From contig JAJZAS010000106.1 in NCBI GenBank assembly GCA_021799325.1, positions 1-5,991 of the forward strand: 5,991 nucleotides of DNA. Direction: 5' to 3'. Within the stretch, counting starts at the first letter, position 1. The number at the start of each line of letters is the position of its first letter. Of this stretch, positions 1 through 5,991 are shown one piece after another. The notes beneath the pieces were generated by a model. It was given only the letters and a program-made list of their open reading frames with translations. It made no database searches and was not told the origin of the DNA. A program made the position numbers and the translations under genes. The DNA is from Bacillota bacterium. Its GTDB lineage: Bacteria; Bacillota; Bacilli; Alicyclobacillales; SLC66.

Positions 1-546
1 TGTGTCTGCTGCCTTATGTAAACTGATGACCCCCACAATCATCGACGGGTCAATGACCATATTCACCATCAATTCCGTATCATCCGCGAGTGATTCGAAG
101 TTTCTTGATACCTCACCGACTATTTCCACCGTCGATCGCTCATCTGGCCGCAAACTAACCAAATACACCGGCCAATTCCACGGTACCAGGATGTTTTCCA
201 CATCGTCCTCAATCCGAATGGCGCTACCGTAAGGTTCCAGAGGTTCATGTAGGGCTTCTGCAATCTTTTGCTCCCAGCTTTGACCATCATACGAGGACAA
301 GGGAATGGCACGAATGGCCATTCTCAGCAAATAACGTTCTGAACGTGAAAGATGCTCGGATTTGCCAGCCAAATACAGTGGCTTGCCAGACAAATCAGCG
401 GCGGCATACCAGATGTAATCGCCATACGGATAACCGCCCTGCAAATGCTCTAGCGAAACCCCACGTAAACTCGTTGGCAACTGAGTATAAACCTGCACTC
501 GCCCATCAAGTTCTTTGATCAGTTCCTGAAATGCATTCAGGCCCAT
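1..546 (-). CDS. Unidentified protein, N-terminal 182 residues; possibly a PucR/CdaR-type transcriptional regulator; 3' end cut by the window
   Basis: I do not recognise this protein with certainty. Starting at the ATG at 546, the frame runs to position 1 with no stop, giving 182 residues. It opens MGLNAFQELIKEL, continues with an aromatic stretch YPYGDYIWYAAADLSGKPLY (39-58), then a charged helix with LSRSERYLLRMAIRAI (66-81). After an acidic linker it resumes with PWNWPVYLVSL (122-132) and VEIVGEVSRNF (140-150). An N-terminal sensor-like part, a SERxLL-type helix and a following alpha/beta segment resemble Bacillota PucR/CdaR-like regulators, which end in a helix-turn-helix; that end would lie outside the window. 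There is no signal peptide or membrane segment, so it should be cytoplasmic. It overlaps pxpB by 10 bases. It does not resemble the start of PxpC/KipA, the usual partner, since no GxxTTVQDxGR-type opening is present. That the gene is real is well supported by the long open frame, the overlap and the nearby GGAGG; the regulator identity is a guess from pattern memory. Confidence 0.72.
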   Translation of the reverse strand, partial: MGLNAFQELIKELDGRVQVYTQLPTSLRGVSLEHLQGGYPYGDYIWYAAADLSGKPLYLAGKSEHLSRSERYLLRMAIRAIPLSSYDGQSWEQKIAEALHEPLEPYGSAIRIEDDVENILVPWNWPVYLVSLRPDERSTVEIVGEVSRNFESLADDTELMVNMVIDPSMIVGVISLHKAADT

Positions 547-1187
547 CCTCCTCCTTCCGTCCTAAGAAAACCAACCCTGTCTCCCATTTGTAGCAATCCA
601 GGCGGGTTTCTATCCCATCGCCACAAGTTGTCCGCATCATTTTCATGCAAATAACCGATCACCCACCATCCCCCCGCACTCTTTCTCGGATAGATTCCCG
701 TATAACCGGCGGCAATCGCCACTGCACCTTTTTTTACTTCCAGTGCCGGAATGGATTTTCGCGGCAGTTGCAGGGATGCGGGCAGTTCACTGAGATAAGC
801 GAATCCTGGACTGAATCCGGTGCTTATCACTTCATACTCATTCTCACCATGTAAGCGGATCACCTCTTCTTCATCACAGCCAAGGAGAGACGATACCATG
901 TCAAGATCAGTATCCACGCCACCGTATCTGACGTGGAATCGGTGATACACCTGTGCCCCTTCATAGGCAGGTGAAGTTAACGCTTCATTGATAAATTGTT
1001 CCGGTACACTCTCAGCAACGAAAGGATCAGCCAATTGAATCACCACATCAGAGGGGCCACAGATAATGTCGATAATCCCTTCCGGCTTGGGGTAACGCAG
1101 CAGCTTGATTCGCTCTTCTTTTGAGCAATTGCGAAGGAGTATGGCTGCATCGCCCAACCATTCGAACGAATCAGGCAATCGGATCAC
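537..1187 (-). CDS. pxpB: PxpB/KipI-family protein (5-oxoprolinase subunit B-like)
   Basis: In the PxpABC 5-oxoprolinase, PxpB and PxpC form the ATP-dependent half and PxpA completes cleavage of 5-oxoproline (pyroglutamate) to glutamate. The Bacillus subtilis homologue KipI also inhibits the sporulation kinase KinA. Of 216 residues, the C-terminal cyclophilin-like (CT_C_D) part is clear: FHVRYGG (84-90), GFSPGFAYL (124-132), a conserved LPR (141-143), GAVAIA (154-159), TGIYP (163-167) and SAGGWWVIG (170-178). Two departures from the usual pattern stand out: SAGGW where the family commonly has SPGGW, and VDTDLDMV where GPDLEEVA is typical. The N-terminal domain (WLGDAAILL at 10-18) also looks about ten residues shorter than I recall for the family, which has about 230-240 residues. 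The start is the GTG at 1187, overlapping csaA by 17 bases with no clear Shine-Dalgarno; a TTG at 1178 is an alternative. The family is secure, but 5-oxoprolinase activity is unproven because no pxpC or pxpA is visible. Confidence 0.85.
   Translation of the reverse strand: MIRLPDSFEWLGDAAILLRNCSKEERIKLLRYPKPEGIIDIICGPSDVVIQLADPFVAESVPEQFINEALTSPAYEGAQVYHRFHVRYGGVDTDLDMVSSLLGCDEEEVIRLHGENEYEVISTGFSPGFAYLSELPASLQLPRKSIPALEVKKGAVAIAAGYTGIYPRKSAGGWWVIGYLHENDADNLWRWDRNPPGLLQMGDRVGFLRTEGGGWA
550..556 (-). promoter_or_regulatory. Putative ribosome binding site of the last open frame, inside the end of pxpB
   Basis: AAGGAGG followed by AGG precedes the ATG at 546. Taken as the anchor, AAGGAGG leaves only three bases to the ATG, shorter than the usual 5-9. 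The same bases encode the Glu-Gly-Gly-Gly at the end of the PxpB-like protein. The richness in GGAGG and the 10-base overlap suggest coupled translation. Confidence 0.55.
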
Positions 1188-1500
1188 CAGGTGTGGCTGA
1201 ACGTTCCGGCGTCAACAAAATGACTTCGCCATCGTCTCTCACCGCGCCAAGCACCAACACTTCCGAAACAAAACCGCCAATTTTCCTCGGTGGAAAATTG
1301 ACCACCGCCACCACTTGCTTTTGCAAAAGCTCATCAGGCTGGTACAGTTTCGTGATTTGCGCCGAGCTCTTTTTGATGCCGAGGGGGCCAAAATCTATCT
1401 CTAGCTGATACGCTGGCTTTTTAGCGGTAGGATGTACTTTTGCCGATACCACAATGCCTACCCGAATATCTAGTTTCAAAAAGTCTTCTATCGTTGCCAT
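1171..1500 (-). CDS. csaA: CsaA-type export-related chaperone / tRNA-binding-domain protein
   Basis: CsaA is a small cytoplasmic homodimer with the OB fold of the tRNA-binding domain found in methionyl-tRNA synthetase C-termini (EMAP II/Trbp111 family). Bacillus subtilis CsaA has been reported to have chaperone activity and to bind precursor proteins and SecA; its true cellular role is less certain. The 109 residues match the usual 110. The sequence shows the family hallmarks: start MATIEDFLKLDIRVG, SSAQIT at 45-50, NFPPRKIGG at 68-76 and SEVLVLG at 79-85. The start chosen has an excellent Shine-Dalgarno and agrees with the family N-terminus. It begins 31 bases after uvrA with no hairpin between, so it is probably in the same transcript. 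Its last 17 bases overlap the start of the PxpB-like gene. Assignment to the family is firm; a link to DNA repair is not indicated. Confidence 0.94.
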   Translation of the reverse strand: MATIEDFLKLDIRVGIVVSAKVHPTAKKPAYQLEIDFGPLGIKKSSAQITKLYQPDELLQKQVVAVVNFPPRKIGGFVSEVLVLGAVRDDGEVILLTPERSATPGDPIA

Positions 1501-1507
1501 TATTGTC

Positions 1508-1514
1508 CCTCCTT
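1508..1514 (-). promoter_or_regulatory. Ribosome binding site deciding the csaA start
   Basis: A full AAGGAGG lies seven bases before the ATG at 1500. It selects that ATG over the upstream in-frame ATG at 1548, which would lie inside the end of uvrA and add 16 residues absent from the family. Confidence 0.9.
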
Positions 1515-1531
1515 GTAAGTCCCAAAGATCG

Positions 1532-4390
1532 TTAGGAAACCGACACATTCATTTGATCCATCCGTTCCCTGTCCCGCTCGAGAACTGGCCCCAAAAATAG
1601 ACCGGTATAGGACTCCTTAAAATCCGCCACACGTTCTGGTGTACCGGTGATGAGCACTCTACCCCCTGCGTCCCCACCTTCAGGTCCGAGATCTATGATG
1701 TAATCTGCGGTTTTGATGACATCCAAGTTGTGTTCGATGACTACGACCGTATCACCTGCATCGACCAACCGCTGAAGCACCTGCAACAATCGCTCAATGT
1801 CTGCCACGTGCAATCCGGTGGTGGGTTCATCGAGAATATACAGCGTTCTTCCTGTGCTGCGGCGATGGAGTTCTGACGCGAGTTTGACGCGCTGCGCTTC
1901 TCCACCTGACAACGTAGTGGCAGGTTGTCCCATTTTGATATAGCCCAGGCCCACATCGTTCAAGGTACTAAGCTTACGCGCGATTTTAGGCACGTTTTCA
2001 AAGAAATGAAGCGCATCTTCCACCGTCATATCGAGCACATCCGCGATGGATTTGCCTTTATAATGAACTTCTAACGTCTCCCGATTATAGCGATTGCCTT
2101 TACATACCTCACATGGCACATAGACATCCGGCAGGAAATGCATCTCAATTTTAATAATGCCATCTCCCTTGCATGCTTCACAGCGGCCACCCCGCAGATT
2201 GAAGCTGAATCGGCCTTTTTTATACCCACGAATCCTGGCTTCCTGTGTCGTGGCAAAGACATCTCGAATGTCGTCAAAAACGCCGGTATACGTGGCAGGA
2301 TTAGATCGCGGGGTACGACCAATGGGAGATTGGTCGATGTCAATTACTTTGTCGAGATGCTCTAATCCTTCGATCGCATCAAACCGTCCTGGGCGAACTC
2401 TCGCCTTGTTTAGTGCCTGCGCTAGCGATTTGTGAAGGATCTCATTGACAAGTGTGCTCTTGCCAGAACCGGAAACACCAGTGACACAGGTAAATACGCC
2501 GATCGGAAATTTTACGGTAATCCCTTTTAGATTGTTCTCCTTAGCCCCTTTGATGGTGACGTAACGACCGTCAAGCGACCGCCTCGTATCAGGCAACGGA
2601 ATGAACCTCTTCCCGCTCAAATATTGCCCGGTCAATGAATGGTCATCATTCATGATTTCCTGAACTGTCCCCTGCGCCATCACCTGTCCACCATGGACAC
2701 CGGCACCAGGTCCAATGTCGATGATAAAATCCGCAGCAAGCATTGTATCTTCATCGTGCTCCACTACAATCAGCGTGTTGCCAAGATCGCGCATTTGCGT
2801 CAGCGTCCTGATGAGCCTCGCGTTATCCCGCTGGTGCAATCCGATACTCGGTTCATCGAGGATATAAAGCACTCCCATTAAGCTGCTTCCAATCTGTGTA
2901 GCCAAACGGATCCGTTGCGCTTCCCCGCCCGATAACGTTCCCGCAGCTCTCGCAAGCGTCAGGTAGTTCAATCCCACATCAGACAAAAAGCCCAAGCGCG
3001 ATAAAATTTCTTTGATGATGAGGTGCGCGATTTGGAGCTCTTTTTCTGACAACGTCAGATGATTGACAAAATCAATCGCGTCCTGAATCGAGAACCTTGT
3101 AAAATTTGAAATATTGATTTGGCCTACGCGTACCGCCAGACTCTCTGGTTTGAGGCGATCCCCTTTACAGGCGGGACATGGCTTACTGCTCATAAATCCT
3201 TCCACAAACTCACGGATGTAATCTGATGCTGTCTCCTTATACCGCCGCTCCAGGTTGTTGATGATGCCTTCGAAAAATACCTCCGCGCGCTTGACTTGCC
3301 CAAAGTCATTCTCAAAAGTAAAGCGAATTTTTTCCGGAAACCCGTATAAAAGTTTTTGCATAAGCGGTTGGGGAATATCACGTACAGGCATATGAATGTC
3401 CACGCCAAGGTGTTCGCAAGCACTTTGCAACAGTTGCGGATAGTAGGTAGAAGTAGATCCTGCCCAGGGTACAATGGCACCTTGCGCGATCGATTGCGAG
3501 GGATCAGGAATCACCAACCCCTCGTCCACTTCCTGCTTCACACCGAGGCCTGTGCATTCGGGACAGGCACCAAATGGGCTGTTAAATGAAAACATACGCG
3601 GACTGATTTCCCCGACACTGTATCCGCAATTAGGACACGCCAGGTTCTGGCTGAACAGCAGTTCTTCTTTTCCCATCACATCCACCATGACAGTGCCGTC
3701 CGCAAGTCCTAATGCTGTCTCCAGTGAGTCCGCAAGGCGCGAACGAATATCCGGTTTGATAACGAGTCGGTCCACCACTACGGCGATGTTGTGTTTTTTA
3801 TTTTTTTCGAGTGCGATCTTCTCACCAAGCTCCCGCATTTCCCCGTCCACTCTCACACGGACATAGCCACCTTTGGCGAGATCATCGAAAAGCTTGCTGT
3901 GTTCGCCTTTTTTTCCGTTCACCAGCGGGGCGAGAATTTGAATGCGCGTTGCGTCCGGAAAATCCATCACCCGGTCTACCATCTGATCCACCGTCTGCGA
4001 TGAGATGGGAATATCACAACGGGGACAAAAAGGAGTACCAATGCGCGCAAACAGTAGACGAAGGTAGTCGTAGATTTCCGTCACTGTCCCCACCGTGGAA
4101 CGCGGATTGCGACTCGTCGTCTTCTGGTCAATACTGATGGCTGGAGAAAGACCGTCGATTGAATCGACATCCGGCTTCTCCATTTGCCCAAGAAACTGCC
4201 TTGCATAGGCAGAGAGAGATTCCACATAGCGCCTCTGCCCCTCTGCGTACAACGTATCAAACGCCAGTGATGATTTACCCGAACCGCTGAGTCCTGTCAA
4301 CACCACGAGTTTATCCCGCGGGATTACCACGTCAATGTTTTTCAGGTTATGCGCCCGGGCTCCTTTCACGACAATTGCGTCATGTGCCAT
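1532..4390 (-). CDS. uvrA: UvrABC system protein A (excinuclease ATPase subunit UvrA), complete
   Basis: UvrA is the dimeric, tandem ABC-ATPase that scans DNA for lesions and delivers UvrB to them. The 952 residues match the usual 940-960. ATPase module I has Walker A GLSGSGKS (33-40), signature LSGGE (486-490) and Walker B LYILDEP (Asp512, Glu513). Module II has Walker A GVSGSGKST (638-646), LSGGE (827-831) and LYILDEP (Asp854, Glu855). The first zinc-binding group is Cys252, Cys255, Cys276 and Cys279. The second, in the DNA-binding insertion, is Cys737, Cys740, Cys760 and Cys763. A further CPAC pair is at Cys405/Cys408. The UvrB-binding insertion should fall near residues 130-245 by analogy with E. 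coli. All catalytic and metal-binding residues I expect are present and the frame is intact. The ATG is supported by an AAAGGAG six bases upstream and by the typical start followed by IVVKGARAHNLKNID. It follows uvrB by 11 bases. SOS control is common for this pair in Bacillota, but the relevant promoter is outside the window. Confidence 0.99.
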   Translation of the reverse strand: MAHDAIVVKGARAHNLKNIDVVIPRDKLVVLTGLSGSGKSSLAFDTLYAEGQRRYVESLSAYARQFLGQMEKPDVDSIDGLSPAISIDQKTTSRNPRSTVGTVTEIYDYLRLLFARIGTPFCPRCDIPISSQTVDQMVDRVMDFPDATRIQILAPLVNGKKGEHSKLFDDLAKGGYVRVRVDGEMRELGEKIALEKNKKHNIAVVVDRLVIKPDIRSRLADSLETALGLADGTVMVDVMGKEELLFSQNLACPNCGYSVGEISPRMFSFNSPFGACPECTGLGVKQEVDEGLVIPDPSQSIAQGAIVPWAGSTSTYYPQLLQSACEHLGVDIHMPVRDIPQPLMQKLLYGFPEKIRFTFENDFGQVKRAEVFFEGIINNLERRYKETASDYIREFVEGFMSSKPCPACKGDRLKPESLAVRVGQINISNFTRFSIQDAIDFVNHLTLSEKELQIAHLIIKEILSRLGFLSDVGLNYLTLARAAGTLSGGEAQRIRLATQIGSSLMGVLYILDEPSIGLHQRDNARLIRTLTQMRDLGNTLIVVEHDEDTMLAADFIIDIGPGAGVHGGQVMAQGTVQEIMNDDHSLTGQYLSGKRFIPLPDTRRSLDGRYVTIKGAKENNLKGITVKFPIGVFTCVTGVSGSGKSTLVNEILHKSLAQALNKARVRPGRFDAIEGLEHLDKVIDIDQSPIGRTPRSNPATYTGVFDDIRDVFATTQEARIRGYKKGRFSFNLRGGRCEACKGDGIIKIEMHFLPDVYVPCEVCKGNRYNRETLEVHYKGKSIADVLDMTVEDALHFFENVPKIARKLSTLNDVGLGYIKMGQPATTLSGGEAQRVKLASELHRRSTGRTLYILDEPTTGLHVADIERLLQVLQRLVDAGDTVVVIEHNLDVIKTADYIIDLGPEGGDAGGRVLITGTPERVADFKESYTGLFLGPVLERDRERMDQMNVSVS

Positions 4391-4396
4391 AATTGA

Positions 4397-4403
4397 CTCC
4401 TTT
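4397..4403 (-). promoter_or_regulatory. Ribosome binding site of uvrA
   Basis: AAAGGAG on the minus strand lies six bases upstream of the uvrA ATG. Its first bases overlap the uvrB stop codon TAA. This supports the ATG at 4390 as the start and suggests that ribosomes finishing uvrB can feed uvrA translation. Confidence 0.85.
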
Positions 4404-5991
4404 ATGCCCTCTTCTTTTCTGGCGTATTTCCTGCCAGCTCAATCATCAAATCGCGAAGTTCTGCGGCGCGTTCAAATTGGAGCGCTTTTGCTGCCTCTTT
4501 CATCTCGTGTTCCAGACGTGCAAGCAAATCGCGCTTCTCTGCTTTGCTCAATTTTGCCGCCTTGGCCGTTAATTCTTCTGTTTCGCTGACTGCTTTGGTG
4601 GCTTCGATCACATCGCGCACCGCTTTGCGGATCGTCGTCGGGATAATGCCGTGTTCTTCGTTGTACTGCATTTGCTTTTGTCGCCTACGGTTGGTTTCCT
4701 TGATCGCAATATCCATGGACCTTGTCACATTGTCCGCGTACATGATTACTTCTCCGGAGGCATTTCTCGCCGCTCTTCCAATCGTTTGAATCAGCGATCG
4801 TTCTGCTCGTAAAAAGCCTTCCTTATCAGCATCAAGAATCGCTACGAGGGAAACCTCCGGCAAATCCAAGCCTTCTCTCAACAGGTTGATCCCGATCAAT
4901 ACGTCGAACACCCCTAGACGCAGGTCGCGTAAAATCGCCATGCGCTCTAAGGTTTTGATCTCGCTGTGCAAATACCTGACTTTGATGCCAAGCTCTTTCA
5001 GGTAATCCGTCAGGTCTTCTGACATTTTCTTAGTTAAGGTGGTCACGAGCACGCGTTCGTTCTTCGCTGTACGCAAGCGAATTTCGTGGATCAAGTCGTC
5101 AATCTGCCCTTTGATCGGACGAACGTCAATTTTGGGATCCAAAAGCCCAGTGGGGCGAATGATCTGTTCTACCACCCCATGACTGACTTTCAGTTCATAA
5201 TCGCCAGGCGTTGCAGAAACAAATACCGTCTGATATCGATACCGGCTCAACTCTTCAAATTGAAGTGGCCGATTATCCGCCGCAGAAGGAAGACGAAAAC
5301 CGTGCTCAATCAGCGTCAGCTTGCGAGTACGGTCACCACCATACATCCCATGAAGTTGCGGAATGGTTACGTGGGATTCGTCAATCACCAGCAAAAAATC
5401 ATCTGGGAAGTAGTCAAATAACGTATAAGGAGGTTCTCCCGCCTTCCTACCGTCAAGATGACGCGAATAGTTCTCAATGCCGGAGCAGTATCCTACTTCC
5501 AGCATCATTTCAATATCATAGTTGGTGCGCTGTTCCAGTCGCTGCGCTTCGAGGAGTTTGCCTGCCTCTTTCAACTCCGCAAGGCGCAGGCGCAACTCTT
5601 CCCGAATATCCTCAACTGCGCGCGCTATCGTCTCCTGACCAGAGACAAAGTGAGATGCAGGGAAGATAGCAACGTGTTCGCGGCGACCGAGAATCTCTCC
5701 TGTCAGGATATCAATCTCAGTGATGCGTTCAATTTCGTCTCCAAAAAATTCAATGCGAATGGCCTGATCCATTCGCGAAGCAGGAACAATCTCCACCACA
5801 TCACCGCGAACGCGAAACGTTCCCCGAGTAAAGTTCACATCGTTTCGCTCATATTGCATATCGACTAGTCTTCGTAAAATACTGTTGCGCGGACGCTCCA
5901 TCCCAACACGCAGGGATAGCACATTTTCCTTATAGCGAAACGGACTACCTAATCCATAAATACTGGAAACACTGGCAACCACCAACACGTC
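4402..5991 (-). CDS. uvrB: UvrABC system protein B (excinuclease subunit UvrB), 5' end cut by the window
   Basis: UvrB is the DNA-damage-verifying subunit of nucleotide excision repair. UvrA loads it onto damaged DNA, and it then recruits the UvrC nuclease. The visible 529 residues stay in frame to the window edge, beginning Asp-Val-Leu-Val-Val-Ala-Ser. By comparison with the usual length of about 660 residues, some 130 are missing, including Walker A and the DNA-gripping beta-hairpin. Numbering from the GTG codon at 5988, helicase motifs follow in order: DESH (motif II) at 203-206, the SAT of VFVSATPGDYE (motif III) at 258-260, GINLLREGLDLPEVSLV (motif V) at 366-382 and QTIGRAAR (motif VI) at 401-408. 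A C-terminal UVR domain that binds UvrC lies at about 488-522, containing ALQFERAAELRD. That GTG is internal, not the start, because the conserved VASVSSIYGLG lies well inside the family. Eleven bases separate its stop from uvrA, so the two are surely cotranscribed. The family identity is certain. Confidence 0.98.
   Translation of the reverse strand, partial: DVLVVASVSSIYGLGSPFRYKENVLSLRVGMERPRNSILRRLVDMQYERNDVNFTRGTFRVRGDVVEIVPASRMDQAIRIEFFGDEIERITEIDILTGEILGRREHVAIFPASHFVSGQETIARAVEDIREELRLRLAELKEAGKLLEAQRLEQRTNYDIEMMLEVGYCSGIENYSRHLDGRKAGEPPYTLFDYFPDDFLLVIDESHVTIPQLHGMYGGDRTRKLTLIEHGFRLPSAADNRPLQFEELSRYRYQTVFVSATPGDYELKVSHGVVEQIIRPTGLLDPKIDVRPIKGQIDDLIHEIRLRTAKNERVLVTTLTKKMSEDLTDYLKELGIKVRYLHSEIKTLERMAILRDLRLGVFDVLIGINLLREGLDLPEVSLVAILDADKEGFLRAERSLIQTIGRAARNASGEVIMYADNVTRSMDIAIKETNRRRQKQMQYNEEHGIIPTTIRKAVRDVIEATKAVSETEELTAKAAKLSKAEKRDLLARLEHEMKEAAKALQFERAAELRDLMIELAGNTPEKKRA

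Noticed and set aside
1501..1531. Possible terminator or promoter between uvrA and csaA
   Set aside because: Only 31 bases long, with no inverted repeat or T-run and no convincing -35/-10 pair; it is explained by the csaA ribosome binding site.
1501..1548. Longer csaA start at the ATG at 1548
   Set aside because: It would overlap the uvrA stop region and place the AAGGAGG inside the gene; the family begins at the ATG at 1500, seven bases after that site.
3794..3807. A7-T-A6 tract on the coding strand of uvrA, including an in-frame A-AAA-AAT heptamer after which a -1 shift would hit TAA at once
   Set aside because: The tract encodes EKNKKH, which is conserved in UvrA proteins, so the A-richness follows from lysine and asparagine codons. 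I see no downstream stem-loop or other sign of programmed slippage.
3474..3866. Plus-strand open frame of 130 codons opposite uvrA
   Set aside because: Its Ser/Arg/Pro-rich product is typical of a complementary-strand shadow, and it overlaps conserved UvrA sequence entirely.
5211..5669. Plus-strand open frame of 152 codons opposite uvrB
   Set aside because: It lies wholly antisense to the certain uvrB coding sequence, has a low-complexity product with no recognisable motif, and other antisense frames of similar kind occur throughout.
1..5991. Mobile element, CRISPR array, tRNA/rRNA gene or novel defence system
   Set aside because: No direct or inverted repeat families, transposase motifs, spacer arrays or RNA gene folds were seen; coding genes fill the window almost completely.

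Overview
The window reads as chromosomal DNA from a Bacillota, probably class Bacilli. The basis is close resemblance to Bacillus-type UvrA, UvrB and CsaA, strong AAGGAGG-type Shine-Dalgarno sequences, and moderate GC by eye. I cannot name the genus; an Alicyclobacillus- or Paenibacillus-like relative is only a guess. Every supported gene lies on the minus strand, so transcription runs from high to low coordinates.

In transcription order: (1) 5991-4402, uvrB, lacking roughly its first 130 codons at the window edge; (2) 4390-1532, complete uvrA; (3) 1500-1171, csaA, a small tRNA-binding-fold protein; (4) 1187-537, a PxpB/KipI-family protein, the B subunit of the PxpABC 5-oxoprolinase family; (5) 546-1, the first 182 codons of a further open frame, tentatively the N-terminal half of a PucR/CdaR-type transcriptional regulator.

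The genes are packed head to tail: an 11-base gap (uvrB-uvrA), a 31-base gap (uvrA-csaA), a 17-base overlap (csaA-pxpB) and a 10-base overlap (pxpB to the last frame). I see no terminator hairpin or convincing internal promoter, so a single polycistronic unit is the simplest reading. Any promoter or SOS (LexA) box would lie upstream of uvrB, outside the window.

UvrA and UvrB are the damage-recognition and loading proteins of nucleotide excision repair. CsaA and the PxpB-like protein have no obvious link to repair and are probably passengers. No RNA gene, mobile element, CRISPR array or repeat family was found, and no gene-free stretch exceeds 31 bases. I found no new system. The points worth a second look are the PxpB-family gene without an adjacent pxpC and the unidentified last frame.
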